From Diphasiastrum complanatum (lineage: Eukaryota > Streptophyta > Lycopodiopsida > Lycopodiales > Lycopodiaceae): a stretch of DNA of 64,000 nt. The DNA is taken from assembly GCA_029204225.1 (NCBI GenBank), contig CM055113.1:20109798-20173797 (forward strand), given 5' to 3'. A program made the translations under genes and the position numbers. The notes beneath the pieces were generated by a model that had not been told where the DNA came from, did not search any database, and was given only the letters and a program-made list of their open reading frames with translations. Numbering within the stretch: position 1 is the first letter of the stretch; the number at the start of each line of letters is the position of its first letter. This document shows, piece by piece, positions 1 through 10,870 of this stretch.

Positions 1-310
1 ATTTCATAAGATGTGGTTAAATAGCTGATTTGTTATAAGGGTTTTACATACATATAGATTTTTATAAGCTATAGATTTCTTGTTCGGTGGTGGTACTGAC
101 CCAAAGTTATACCTAATCAGTGTCTCATGCTTTGTGACACTTGGAGTTGAATGACACTATAGGTAACCATATAGATTAAATGACAAGCAACACCAAAAAC
201 ATAAATGGCATCTAAATGTTGTTGGATATTCTTCTCTTTCCATGTAATCTCTCTCTAGAGTCAAACTTGTTAGAGGGCCCATTTTGAGCCCATATTTTTC
301 CTAATGTCAG
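1..310. other. Unassigned AT-rich sequence
   Basis: I see no convincing gene here. The last bases, from about 295, already resemble sequence found upstream of the gypsy-C integrase at 27.6 kb, so the right edge is probably the start of that repeat. Confidence 0.4.
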
Positions 311-878
311 TGAAATTTTTTTGATTTTAAGTCTACAGGGTCACTTTTGGTCAGCTGTATTTCATAAGCTAGAAACATCACTTAGTTTTAGTTCTATTGA
401 TTATCCTAAATCAGATGGCCAGACGGAAATAACTAATCAGACTATGGAGGATATGTTGAGGACTTATGTGTCTCATAGACAGTCACAATGGGAGAATTAC
501 ATTCATTTAATTGAGTTTGCTTACAATAGTAGAAAACATTCTGCTTCAGGTTATAATTTGTTTATGCTTATATACAATTTTCAACCTAGATCTTTGGTAA
601 ATGTAAAAACAAAATATGTTAAGATCCAGAAAGTTGTGGATTTCTTGCATGATATGCAAGAAATGTTGCAAGTGACACATGATAGTATTTGTAGTGCTCA
701 TGATAGTATCCATAATGACACATGACATGCAAGAAATGTTGCAAGTGACATGTAATAGTATTCGTAGTGCTCATGATAGAGCTAAGCACTAACCCGATCT
801 TAAAAGGTCTCTCCGGAGATTTTAAAGTTGATGACTGGGTATATCTTAGAATTTCAAAAGATTGTAAGATTATGCATA
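311..878 (+). pseudogene. Ty3/gypsy integrase C-terminal stub (gypsy-C family)
   Basis: Forward-strand translation gives the end of a gypsy integrase core: an HFWSAVFHKL stretch, then DYPKSDGQTE, where the final E is the expected catalytic glutamate (the GQTE motif), then NQTMEDMLRTY. After a small duplicated block (GATAGTATYYRTAGTGCTCA-like) the frame shifts and continues as SLRRF-KVDDWVYLRISKD, the start of the SH3-like/chromodomain-type tail. It is a close copy of the reverse-strand block at 27,598-27,040, in opposite orientation. It stops abruptly at about 878, where a reverse-strand copia element begins. The fragment has no reverse transcriptase and no LTR, so it is a dead remnant. Confidence 0.85.
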
Positions 879-2963
879 GCAAACACACCTTAGATTTATC
901 CTTGATGAATCCTTGAGGTTGTTCCATGTATATCTCCTCCTCAAGATAGCCATTCAAAAAAGCGTTGGAGACATCAAGTTGATACAACTTCCACTTAAAA
1001 AATAAGGCAAGAGAGATTATGATTCTTATTGTCACCATCTTTGCTATAGGAGCAAAGGTTTCTTCATAGTCAAGGCCATATATTTGTGCAAAGCCTTTAG
1101 CACAAAATCTTGCCTTGTACTTGTTGATGGAGCCATCATGATTGTACTTGATCTTGAACACCCGCTTGCATCCAATGATTGGCATGTTAGGTGGTGGATC
1201 CGCTAGCTCCCATGTGTGATTGGTGATCAAGGCATCATATTCAATCTTCATGGCCTCATACCACTCCTTGGTATTGAGGGCTTCTTGGACATCATTGGGC
1301 TCGTCATGAGAAACAAAATAAGCATAAGTGGAGCCAAGATCCACTTGTTTTCCTTTGTCATCATAAGTGAGCCTCTTAGGCTCGGATCTCTCCCTCATGG
1401 ATCTTCTAGGAGTGAAAATCCAAGGACTTCCATCTTCAAATCTCGACCCCTCCATATGTTGATTGTCTTCAATAACAAAAGGTGATAGATTTTGAGGTTG
1501 CTTGATCTCGGCCCCTCCAAGATTGGACTTTTCTTCTTCATGAAAAACTACATTTCTACTTTCAATCACTTTAGAAGTAGAGAGCATGTAGATTCGATAG
1601 GCTTTCTTGTTGGATGAATATCCAACCATTACTCCTTTGCTTGCAAAAGGATCATCCTTCTTTCTCATTTCCAAGGGAATATGGACAAAGCATATGCATC
1701 CAAATACTCGAAGGTGATCAACCTTAGGTTTCTTTAAATAAAGTGCTTCATATGGTGACTTTCCTCCAAGTGCAACATGAGGGAGTCGATTGCAAAGATA
1801 GTTTGAACAATTGATGGTCTCACCCCAAAAGTCTTTTGGCAAGGATGCCTCAATTCTAATGGATTTGGCACATTCACACAAGGTTCTATTCTTTCTTTCA
1901 GCCACCCCATTTTGAGATGGTGTATATGCAAAAGAAAACTCCCTTTTAATGCCTTCAAGCTCACAATAATCATGAAATTTATTGGAAGTGTACTCACCAC
2001 CTCCATCACTTCTAAGAATCTTGATTTTGTATGAAAATTGCTTTTCAACTAGAGCTTTGGACTTTAGGAAATATTCAAACACCATAGACTTTGAAGCTAG
2101 AAGATATAACCAAGTAAATCTTGTGAAATCATCAATGAAAGTTACAAAGCAAGTAGCACCACCCTTGCTCTTTGAAGATGAGAAGTGCACATCCGAGTGT
2201 ATGAGCTCTAATGGATGTGTAGTCTTGATAGATGACTTTGAAAAAGGCTTCTTATGAGACTTAGATATGGCACAAGCCTCACATGGCTTGAAATTCTTGG
2301 AGAAGTGATTAGGCAAGCCAATAGCTTTGGCTTTCTTGACCATGGACACCATAGAACTATAGTTAGGATGTCCCAACCTTCTATGCCATAGTTCCTCCAA
2401 AGAAATATGAGAAGCAAAATCACCATTACAAGAGTTAGCATACTCTTTGGGATCAAGCTTGTAGATTCCACCATATCTAGACCCAAATGCAAGGATCTCA
2501 TCATGCTTCTTGATTGTACATGTATCAACATTGAAATTCACATCTAGTCCACTATCAAACAATTTCCCAACACTAATAAGATTTTTTGTTAACTTAGGAA
2601 CAAAAAGTACTTTAGACAGAGAAAGAACTTTTGATGATGACAGCTCCAAGGGAATGGTCCCTATGCCTTCAATAGCACACTCATGATCATTTGTTGTGTA
2701 GATGGACTGCTTGGCTCCTTCATAAGGTGTCACGGATGAAAAATAATGCTTGGAACTACACATATGTGAGGAAGCTCCACTGTCGATATACCACGAACCA
2801 TCCTTCTTGAAAGGTGATGAAGAAAAACTCGAGACCATAAGAGATCCCTCTCCATCACTTGCATGAGCATCTTCCTTGTTGGCTTGCTTGAATTGACTCT
2901 TCTTTTTGAAACAATTGGTGGCATAATGCCCCTTCTTGCCACAAAAGAAACACTTGTGTTTTC
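879..2963 (-). pseudogene. copia-1 pol: zinc knuckle, protease, integrase, start of RT
   Basis: Read on the reverse strand this starts with a zinc knuckle CFFCGKKGHYATNC (CX2CX4HX4C) near 2,945-2,900, followed by the protease motif WYIDSGASSHM, the GAG-pre-integrase HRRLGHPN and CEACAISK, and an integrase core with HSDVHFS, LRSDGGGEY and NGVAERKNR, so all three catalytic acidic residues are present. It then runs through the GCKRVFKIKY start of the reverse transcriptase to YQLDVSNAFLNG and ends at DKSKVCLL. The long open frame does not stop there: it runs about 85 residues further (to 619) into antisense gypsy-C sequence. The RT palm with YVDD, RNase H and the 3' LTR are missing. An indel in a GAA-repeat near 2,960-2,985 separates the zinc knuckle from the upstream gag frame. 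This is a truncated but relatively young copia. Confidence 0.92.
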
Positions 2964-3950
2964 CTTCTTCTTCTTGGATGTGAAAGCTTGAGAGGACTCA
3001 TCCTCTTCTCCTTTCTCCTTGGAAATAAGATTGTTCTTGCTTGAAGAGGGTTGGTGTTGATTCTTACTTCTTGACTTGTGCTTGTCTTTGGTAAAGAGGG
3101 CTTTACCATCAATGTTGAGAGAAAGTCTTTCCATTTTCAAGAGTGTATATTCTTGTCTTGATTCTTCATAAATGAGCACACTTTGGAGTGCTTCCAAACT
3201 TGGTAGCTCCTCCTTAATGGCATAACTCTAAACAAGGTTGCCATATTCCTCCTTTAACCCATTAAGTATGACTTGAACAAGTTCATTTTGGTTGATGGAG
3301 TCTTAATTCTACAAGATGTGATGAATATTGTACTTGATATTAAAGAAGAACCACAAATTCCTCAAGAAATTCCAAAGTACAAAAAGAGAGCTAGGATGGC
3401 TCTACATTATATTAAAATCATGTCTCAAATGACATCCTAAGAGAAATTGGTGCTTGTATTAATGCCAAAGATGCTTGAAATACTCTCAAGTCCATCTATG
3501 AGGCAAAGAATACTTCTAGACTTCTAACACTAAGAAACATGACAATTCTCAATGGAGGTCTTTAACTCTCATTACATAAGCTGAAGCACATTCGTCACTT
3601 CTCTGTACACTTTGAAAATGTTGGTTTCTTAGTGTTAGAAGTCTAGAAGTATTCTTTGCCTCATAGATGGACTTGAGAGTATTTCAAGCATCTTTGGCAT
3701 TAATACAAGCACCAATTTCTCTTAGGATGTCATTTGAGACATGCATTTTAATATAATGTAGAGCCATCCTAGCTCTCTTTTTGTACTTTGGAATTTCTTA
3801 AGGAATTTGTGGTTCTTCTTTAATATCAAGTACAATATTCATCACATCTTGTAGAATTAAGATAGATTCCATCCTAACCTTCCAAATTGAGTAATTGGAG
3901 GTTGACAATCTTTCACTTGCTTCTAATAGAAAGACACCCATTGAAGCCAT
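2964..3950 (-). pseudogene. copia-1 gag, interrupted by an inverted duplication
   Basis: The probable start codon is at 3,950-3,948 on the reverse strand (MASMGVFLLEASERL), followed by SNYSIWKVRMESIL, the typical N-terminus of copia gag (UBN2/DUF4219 type). The gag proceeds to SIYEAKNTSRLLTLRN at about 3,624, then meets an inverted copy of itself (see the repeat at 3,301-3,862). It resumes at about 3,300 with NQNELVQVILNGLKEEYG and continues to the lysine-rich LSLNIDGKALFTKDK part. There are in-frame stops (a TGA replacing the expected Trp in AKDAW, and LV*SYAI), so the protein is not made as a single chain. Confidence 0.8.
3301..3862. repeat. Long near-perfect inverted repeat inside gag
   Basis: The arms are 3,301-3,538 and 3,624-3,862, about 238 and 239 bp, separated by an 85-bp spacer. 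I checked both arms by eye: they differ by one substitution (CCTCAAG versus CCTTAAG) and one single-base indel (AAAATCATG versus AAAATGCATG). The right arm is the sense copia-1 gag on the reverse strand. The left arm and the spacer are gag in the opposite direction. Transcription through it from either side would give a long hairpin RNA. Confidence 0.93.
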
Positions 3951-4685
3951 AAAGAATGTTGGAAATCAAAACAGATGAATGAAAAAATTGCTTATCTTCT
4001 CACTATAGGAACCAATCAAGGGTAAAAAAGCAAATCTTATGTAAGACTAAGCAAAAAACTGTGAGATAGATCTCACTAGCTTGACAATCTCTCTAAAACA
4101 AGATTTGAATCATAAAAAAGGATGAAGTATGGCAAAAGTTATGGTTCTTTGAATTTCACACATGTGAAATATTCCAAAAAATGTCAAATTGACTCAAATA
4201 CAATCTATTTGTATGAAACAATTTGCCTAGAACCTATAAATTTTGTCTAAATCACATATAGATGAGATTGTGCAGCTTCTGGATGATTTTTGTGATCATT
4301 CAAGCAATAAATGTCATGTACACATGATTTGCCACAGGTCTAGGCGCCCTACCTATGACTCTTCAAAAGCTTATAACTTCTGATTCGCTTATCCAACTGT
4401 CGTGATTCAAATTGCATATGATTTTGCACATTTCTAGCTTTCTAGTGGGCTAATTTGCAAGAAATTTGGATCTAAGGTGAGAGAGAACCATCAATCTGAA
4501 AATGGGCGGATTTCACACGTGCCAGCACCTGAAATTCCGTACGATACCCATTCAATGTGGTTTGAAGCTCTAAATCACCAGAAAACTGCAAACTAGCTAG
4601 AAAGTAGAATCTAGACAATTCCTAGCTTGAAATCTGATCCGATCTGCAAACTTTTTGATTAGATTTGCTTGTAAATCTTAGGTAG
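3951..4685 (-). other. copia-1 untranslated leader
   Basis: This stretch lies between the primer binding site and the gag start on the reverse strand. It contains no long open frame. It is most simply the 5' leader of copia-1, rather long at roughly 735 bp. Confidence 0.6.
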
Positions 4686-4697
4686 GCTCTGATACCA
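4686..4697 (-). promoter_or_regulatory. copia-1 primer binding site (tRNA-iMet type)
   Basis: The reverse strand reads TGGTATCAGAGC directly after the CAACA end of the LTR. This is the standard complement of the 3' end of initiator methionine tRNA used by plant copia elements. It fixes both the orientation and the inner LTR boundary. Confidence 0.92.
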
Positions 4698-5282
4698 TGT
4701 TGAATTCACACGTGTGGGATGCCCTACATATGTACTTTTGATCTCCTAAGCCCAATAATACCATAAAGATCAAACTAGCATTGATTGACAAGAGGAAAGC
4801 TGATCATACAAGAAATATTATTGTCTTACAAGCAAGATCTATCAACAAAACATGAAACTAAGTACAATAAATGCCTCAACTCGGCTTGAGAGAGAATATA
4901 AAAGTACAAACTCGAGTAGAGAGAGAGGGCACAAAGAGCTTAGTCTCCAAATTTGCATTACACACAAAAATCATCATCTTCTCAATGAGAGTACATCACA
5001 TATATATAGATCCATGGACTCTCCTCCCACTTTGAGTTGAATTGGAGTTATAAATCCACCTCTCAAGCTATCTAAACTTATTCAAGCCACCTGAATATGT
5101 CTAATTGTGCCACCTAGTCTTTTCATGCATTAAATGTGGCATGCAAAGTACAAATGGCAATTCCTATGGTAGCTCGAGTTTCTACTTCTACCTACCTTGA
5201 ATATTTTATTCTAAGATGAGTCTTTACTAAGCCAAAAGAGCTCAATTCATCTTTGGCATTTTAAGGACCCCTACTTACAACA
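4698..5282 (-). mobile_element. copia-1 5' LTR
   Basis: The 585-bp LTR is bounded by TGTTG and CAACA, and its inner end abuts the primer binding site. On the reverse strand a TATA-like TATATATG lies near 5,005, which would start transcripts towards the gag. The matching 3' LTR is absent because the element is cut off at 879. The outer boundary (5,282) rests on the 5-bp inverted termini only. Confidence 0.72.
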
Positions 5283-5494
5283 TTAGATAGATTTTTCCAA
5301 TATTTCAACATTCAAACCCACTTCAAAGCTATTTCAACTGCCCATCAATGACATTTTAGGGCAAACGTGGACCAATAAAAAGTTTCAAAACACGTTTTCT
5401 CTATCATTGCTGACATTCTCACACAAAAAGCATAACAATATGTCCGTATGTGTGAATATGTGATATGGTAATAAGTCGCTCTCAACATTATGCA
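5283..5494. other. No feature recognised
   Basis: AT-rich spacer between the copia-1 LTR and the next copia leader. I see no coding potential or repeat signal here. Confidence 0.4.
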
Positions 5495-5770
5495 TGTTGG
5501 AATTTAATCTTACTCCTACTCATCCTTTTACCCCCTCATCTCTTAAGAAAAATTCCTCTCTCAAATAGTCTGCAGAAATACACGTAAAATGCCTAACAGG
5601 CAGAACCACAATTGCATTGCAATATCTTGCCTATGGTCACTTACGAAAAGAATCCAAAGTAAACCGTAAAGGAGAAGAAGAGATGATCAATCAATACATC
5701 TATTCCACTGCAGCCTGTCAGACCAACCTCCGCGTGTGTCTATCATTCCTTCATCATCATCCCCTACACA
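5495..5770 (+). mobile_element. Candidate copia-2 5' LTR
   Basis: It begins TGTTGGAATT and ends CTACACA one base before a TGGTATCAGAG primer site at 5,772-5,782. The right edge is well supported by that primer site. The left edge is a guess from the TGTTGG start, and no second LTR is available to test it. Confidence 0.45.
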
Positions 5771-5771
5771 G

Positions 5772-5782
5772 TGGTATCAGAG
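5772..5782 (+). promoter_or_regulatory. copia-2 primer binding site
   Basis: TGGTATCAGAG on the forward strand, complementary to the initiator tRNA-Met 3' end, is followed about 100 bp later by a copia gag start on the same strand. Confidence 0.88.
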
Positions 5783-5885
5783 TCTGTTTTGGATTTAATA
5801 GAGTCTTAAGATAAAGAACCTTTTATGTTTTTACTTTCCAAAGCTAGTTTTATATATGATTTGTAATCTTTGTTCATTGATCATC

Positions 5886-6454
5886 ATGGAAGGCTCAACC
5901 TCAGAGATCCACTTGATCAACAAGTTTAGCGGAGACAATTTCCACATGTGGAAGTTCAAGATGAGGATGATCTTGATCGAAAAGGAGCTATGGGGATACG
6001 TAACTGGTTCGATAGCCAGATCGACAAAACCAAAAATGCTACTAACATGGAAAACAAAGGATTGCAAAGCTCTTGCCATCGTATCCTTGAACCTGAAGGA
6101 CACTCAGAAATCTCATGTATCAAACTATACCACCTCCAAAAAACGGTGTCGGGTATCTTAACAAGCATTTATGAAACATCAAATATTTCGGCTCGTCTCT
6201 TCTTGAGAAAGAAGGTCCTTACTCTCAAAATGAATGAAGGCACCTCAGTCAGTGATCATCTGAATGAGTTCAAGCAGTTGCTGAATCAACTAGCTACAAT
6301 AGGTTCACCTATTTCAAAAGAGGACTCTACGATGTCTCTTCTAGTCAGTCTTTCATCCTCCTATGACAATCTGGTATTGCTTCTGAGCAATACACCTGAT
6401 TGTCTTTACCTTTACATACCCAGACCCACAATTTCCCGATCACCGGACCTCTAG
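5886..6454 (+). pseudogene. copia-2 gag (UBN2 type), frameshifted
   Basis: It starts MEGSTSEIHLINKFSGDNFH and continues MWKFKMRMILIEKELWGYV, the hallmark N-terminus of Tnt1-like gag. The frame changes at about 6,110-6,140, after which another frame gives ILTSIYETSNISARLFLRKK and VSDHLNEFKQLLNQLATIG. The ending LVSLSSSYDNLVLLLSN is typical of the middle of gag. The zinc knuckle and everything downstream are lost at about 6,450, where sequence from another element begins. Confidence 0.85.
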
Positions 6455-6772
6455 TTTTGGATTTTTGTCTTGATGTTCGATTCTGACGTGTCGAATTGAG
6501 ACGGATTATAAAATTTTTGAAAATCCATCGGACGCCCGCAATATGCTATTGTGAGAGCTCTAATATATAATATTAGAGCATACCTTCATGATAGCAGAGC
6601 AATCTGTTATACCAAGGCTCTAATACTTGATATCTTTCGCGATATCAAATCGATATCATATTCTTCAATTTGTGGTATCAAATTTCAGTATTAGATAGTT
6701 GATGTCCAATTGTAGCGCAACACGATATCTCTCTCATAACATCATCAATATATCGATAGACTAAAGTTCCAG
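6455..6772 (+). other. Probable copia-3 LTR end and leader
   Basis: There is no gene here. A weak primer-site-like word TGGTATCA occurs at 6,673-6,680, about 100 bp before the copia-3 gag start. This suggests LTR to the left and leader to the right, but the match is short and the LTR cannot be delimited. Confidence 0.35.
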
Positions 6773-7785
6773 ATGGATTCTCAGAATAAAGCCGGTCTTA
6801 TCATAGACAAGCTGAATGGATCCAATTACTCCTTGTGGAAATTTAAGATGAAGATCTTGCTAATCACCAATAAGTTGTGGGATGTTGTCATAGGTACAAA
6901 AGAGAAGCCTAGAGACAACACAACCATCTCAAAATGGAAGTCAAAGGATGGTAAAGCTTTTGTGCTTATTACTCTCAATATATCAGACACTTAGATTGGC
7001 CACATAGCTGAAGCTCAAACTTTGAAACAACTATGGGACATCATGAGCTCACTATATGATGTAAATGTCATAACTTCTAAGTTACATCTATGAAGAAAAT
7101 TCTTCACTCTCAAGATGTCAAATGGTGATTCAATTTAGAATCATGTTAACCAGTTTAAGAATCTCTTGCAACATATGACCATTATCTGATCAATAATAGA
7201 TGATTAAGATGAAATCATGACATTGCTTTCAAGCTTGCCCTCTACATATGAGAACTGGTTGATGATCATATCAACACACTCAGATTTAACTCTTACCAGA
7301 GTTATCACTATGTTGTTGCAAGAGGATAATCGAAGAAGTCTAGACACGTCATCGACTTCATCATCTCATGCTCTATATGTCAACAAAGGCTCAAAATGAC
7401 AGAACTACAATAGCTCTAAGCAGTCCGCATCAAACTAAAAATTGACTCAAAGTCAAGAACAACTATCAAATTCATAGTCGAAGAAGAAGATGTTTTGTAA
7501 GTATTGCAAGCGCACTAATCATGAGATCCAGGATTGTAGGGTTCTCAAAGCGAAGAATGCCAGTAAGCCGCCCAAATCAACAAGCAAATGTAGTCACCTA
7601 ATCTCCTAACATTGACATGGATGAAGGAGCATTTATGTTCAAAGACCGAAAAGCACTATTGGAAAATTCCTGGTTTTTGGATTTTGGAGCTACTCAACAT
7701 ATGACCAGTCATCGTGAACATTTTGACTCCTATATGTCTTACAGTACAAAGAAGTATGTTCAAGTCGATAGTTCAATATAGACTG
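6773..7785 (+). pseudogene. copia-3 gag-protease, heavily decayed
   Basis: Start MDSQNKAGLIIDKLNGSNYS, then LWKFKMKILL, a copia gag N-terminus. Stops occur at SDT*IGH, HL*RKF and others, yet the frame recovers each time, so decay is by point mutation. Near 7,495 there is a zinc knuckle CKYCKRTNHEIQDC (CX2CX4HX4C). Near 7,670 there is a protease-like WFLDFGATQHMTSHREHFD in which the expected DSGA reads DFGA, so the active-site neighbourhood is altered. The reading ends at VDSSI*. Integrase and RT are missing. Confidence 0.82.
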
Positions 7786-8018
7786 CATGGGAATTCTAGA
7801 GAGAATATTCTCTCTCTTGGAGAGAATATATCCTATGGAAACTCGCCCATCTCCCTATTGTGAATTCAGATTCTTGAGCCAGTTTCTCCTCTCCTCTCTT
7901 GTGTTCTTCACTATGGCTTGGGGGCTAGGTCCATGAGGAAACTCCAGCAGGGATCTAGGTTTGAATGGGTGGTTTTACTCCACAGGTGTCCTTTTGGTTG
8001 TTTTGCAACAGGATCTAG
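7786..8018. other. LTR-like non-coding stretch
   Basis: No gene. The words around CTCTCTTGTGTTCTTCACTA and a 35-bp segment near 7,960-7,995 resemble parts of the gypsy-C LTR region at 26.3-26.45 kb (one piece direct, one inverted). It is probably remnant LTR sequence. Confidence 0.35.
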
Positions 8019-8311
8019 TCAGATCTTCATAAGGCGATTCTTAGATAACTGATGCTTGTTTCTAGGTTGTTTTCTTAGTAAGCAATCTTCACAGATAGTC
8101 TGATTAGTTGTGGAAGCAACATTAATGACCATGTCCTTGACCATACTATTATGATGCATATACAAGATCGACCTCATGTTTAAATGTCCTAATCTTTGAT
8201 GCCACACATGAGCATCAGAATTACTCACAAAAGTAGTAAGTGCATATTCATGACTCAAGACATATAAATTTCCTTGGGGTACTCTCATATAATGTAAATA
8301 TATAATACTTC
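8019..8311 (-). pseudogene. copia-4 fragment: GAG-pre-integrase domain
   Basis: Reverse-strand translation includes NLYVLSHEYALTTFV, then VWHQRLGHLNMRSI and ICEDCLLRKQPRNKH: the conserved HxxxxH and CxxC of the zinc-binding part in front of copia integrase. The open frame runs beyond it at its 5' side into gypsy-1 gag through a CACTA-like terminus at about 8,312-8,335, so the 115-residue frame is a chimera of two elements. Confidence 0.8.
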
Positions 8312-8321
8312 CTGAAATCGT

Positions 8322-8804
8322 GTGTCTTGTTGTAGTGTATAGACCTTCTAAAAACCACATAATCATAGCGTCATTATTTATTAGTTCCGGTTCACACTCT
8401 AATCTTAGATGCTTGACCCATTCAATATACTCTCACACCCTTTCTTTCTTTTCCATTTTAAGTTTACTTAAAAGTAGGAAAGGATCTTCCAAAAACTTTC
8501 TATGTTCAAATGTTGTGATTAGGCTAGCTTTAACCACTTCTCGATCCATACGTTTAGTCTCATCCTGGTTGTAAAGCCAATCTTGTGTTGCTCATGTTAA
8601 GGCCATAGGAAATAGCTTAAGTTTATTTTGTGAAAAAACTTCGCCATAAACCTCACATGATTCAGAAAAGATTTTGAGAAATCTGACTAGATCATACAAC
8701 CCATTATACTTTGGTAACTCTAGACGAGGTGATCTTCTAACAATAACTTGTGGAGCAACAATCGGAGGATCAGGTAAATCAGGTCCATTATCTAAATCAG
8801 CCAT
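8322..8804 (-). pseudogene. gypsy-1 gag (Retrotrans_gag), D1 copy 1
   Basis: Reverse-strand start MADLDNGPDLPDPPIVAPQV, then SPRLELPKYNG and VRFLKIFSESCEVYGE, followed in frame (after a stop at ALT*) by WLYNQDETKRMDREVVKASL and FEHRKFLEDPFLLLSKLK. The pattern, a Trp-containing segment followed by helices, is the capsid part of plant gypsy gag. A second stop lies at KERV*EYIEW. It is cut at about 8,322 by the CACTA-like terminus. The copy at 39,695-40,167 has the same breakpoint. Confidence 0.75.
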
Positions 8805-9059
8805 TCTTCCAAATCACTTCAAGGAACAATGAGATTGGATCTAGACTTTTCAATTAACTCCTATCTCTGATCAGATTTGGAAGAAACTTTATCACTTGAT
8901 TTCAATTAGATTTTGATTTTGAAAAAAAAATCTTGATCCTCAACGCTTCTAGAAATAAGAATTTCACAGAACCAATGGAAAATTGTAACAGAATCTTCCA
9001 AAAATTTGACAGTAGCTAGATCTGATAGATCAAAACTAGAATATGAATTAAAGTACGAG
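8805..9059. other. gypsy-1 leader region
   Basis: AT-rich sequence lies between two oppositely oriented gypsy parts. It is duplicated at 40,168-40,415 with few differences. No coding signal. Confidence 0.4.
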
Positions 9060-10870
9060 CAACAAGAACAAAGGCTTAACTACTGGAAGGAAAGAAGAAC
9101 AATCCAGGTGGTTTGAGAAAATGAAGATGCGGATTCAAAAAGTGAGTGTATACACTAAAGCAACAGTGGATCGACAACCGCATGTGCATGAAAGAAAGAA
9201 ACTTTTGAAGATGAAAATGATCCCAGCAATGAGTCTGATGAGCAAAGTGACAACGACGAAGCAGATGAGCGAAGCGAGGACAATGAGTCAGATGAGCAAA
9301 GTGACAATGAAAGTCAAGTCCCAGATCCGAATACAGTTGTAGGCAACAAATGTCCAATTCAAAATCCAAATCAAGTTCCAACAACAGATGGTAAAAGTCA
9401 GGATTAGATGGAAGTCAAGATTCAGATCAAGATGTGAAGATAATTGAACATCCTTTCGAGTTTCACTTCACCCATCAAAGTCCAGAACTTTACCTACATC
9501 CATGCCTTAATCTAGTCCATAAACAAGCAACTATGGATCGTCAAATTGAGAATATTGCTATGCTCAAAGAAAGTCGCTCAAGGCATTCACCAAACTTTCA
9601 AAATGAGGACTATATGGCACCGATATTCCATGGCTTGGAATTGAGTGGCTATTTAAAGGATTTGATCTGCAAACCAATTCAATTTAATTTGGGAGCTTTT
9701 GAGAATATTTTTTATTTTGACAACAATCTAATGGAGTATGAGGTATTCAACAAGGATATTGTCCACAATGAAGAGATTTCATTATTTCGTATAAATCCAA
9801 CTTATATCAATACTTTGGATTATTTTCAATGCCTCATAGATCCATTTGACAAGATCTTCAAGTGACTTCAATTGAAGAACCATATTCCTATGAATTCTCT
9901 AGAACTCAATTGTCAATATCTAATTCATCCGCTTATCCAGAATGCATGGATGTGAATAATGACTGTGAATGTTCTCTCAGTCAACCAAAACTCTATCGAA
10001 AACTGACTTTAAAATATGCCAGCAATTTGTATTAGTTTCTTTGGAGAAGTTTGCATTGCTGAGTGGATACTAAATCGGAGAATCTTTTATTGAGTAATGT
10101 CAACAATGATTGTTCATCAATGGTTATTTGGAACAATCGAAACATCAAATCTTTGGTTCAGCTTTGGAATGTATTTTTACTATTTGGGATTGATGCTTCA
10201 ATGATTTATATGGGCAACTTCAAATTTTATATTTCAAAACGAGAGTCGATTTTTGAGGTCAATCAGGTCAATTATTCACAATCACCTATGAATGAGGTGC
10301 TGACCAAATTTGAAGAAATATATTTTGGTCAACAATATGCCCAGGGATATGCTTCACTGTACAACAGAATGTCAACATTCATGTCGACTACTTCGTATGG
10401 AGCATTTATATGAGCAGCAATTCATCACTACCATTGTTTATGACATAATTATAATTTCCTTCGTAAATTGGCCAAACAACATGGATTGCCAGTTACAATA
10501 GAAGAGCCAGATGCAAGACAAAAACAAGAATCCAAGGGAATTGCATAAGCATCAGAGTTGGTATGATGTCGAGGAAATAGACAAAAGAGAATATTGTGTT
10601 GATACACTCTGTCCATTCCATACAGATTGGTTGCCAACAAACAATATGGTGCTTCATCACCCTCTTCTTCAACCATCACTTTTCCTTCATGGGAACAAGG
10701 ATTACAATCTAAAGCTAGCAAAAATGGATTCAATTCGACAGCTTTGGATGTGTAATGAGGCAATAATTTTGTGGATGACACATCCTCAATCATGAGTACT
10801 TGAGCAAGGCAATCAAGCTAATCAGACAAGCATCTTTATTTTGAGGACAAAAATGTTTAATTAGGGGGAG
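9060..10870 (+). pseudogene. gypsy-2 3' region with unknown ORF and polypurine tract
   Basis: The forward strand contains an acidic stretch (NESDEQSDNDEADERSEDNE) near 9,215-9,290, then a 143-residue open frame at 9,434-9,865 (DRQIENIAMLKESRSRHSPN onwards), more broken frames (NLLLSNVNNDCSSMVIW; KNKNPRELHKHQSWYDVEE), and a gypsy-like final segment with TSIFILRTKMF just before a polypurine tract (TTAGGGGGAG) at 10,861-10,870. Position immediately before PPT and LTR shows it is the 3' end of a gypsy element. I do not recognise the main ORF. It could be an env-like or additional ORF. The duplicate is at 40,418-41,715 with an internal deletion. Confidence 0.55.

Noticed and set aside
1216-1485. 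Forward frames across copia-1 pol
   Set aside because: Antisense shadows of the copia-1 reading frame.
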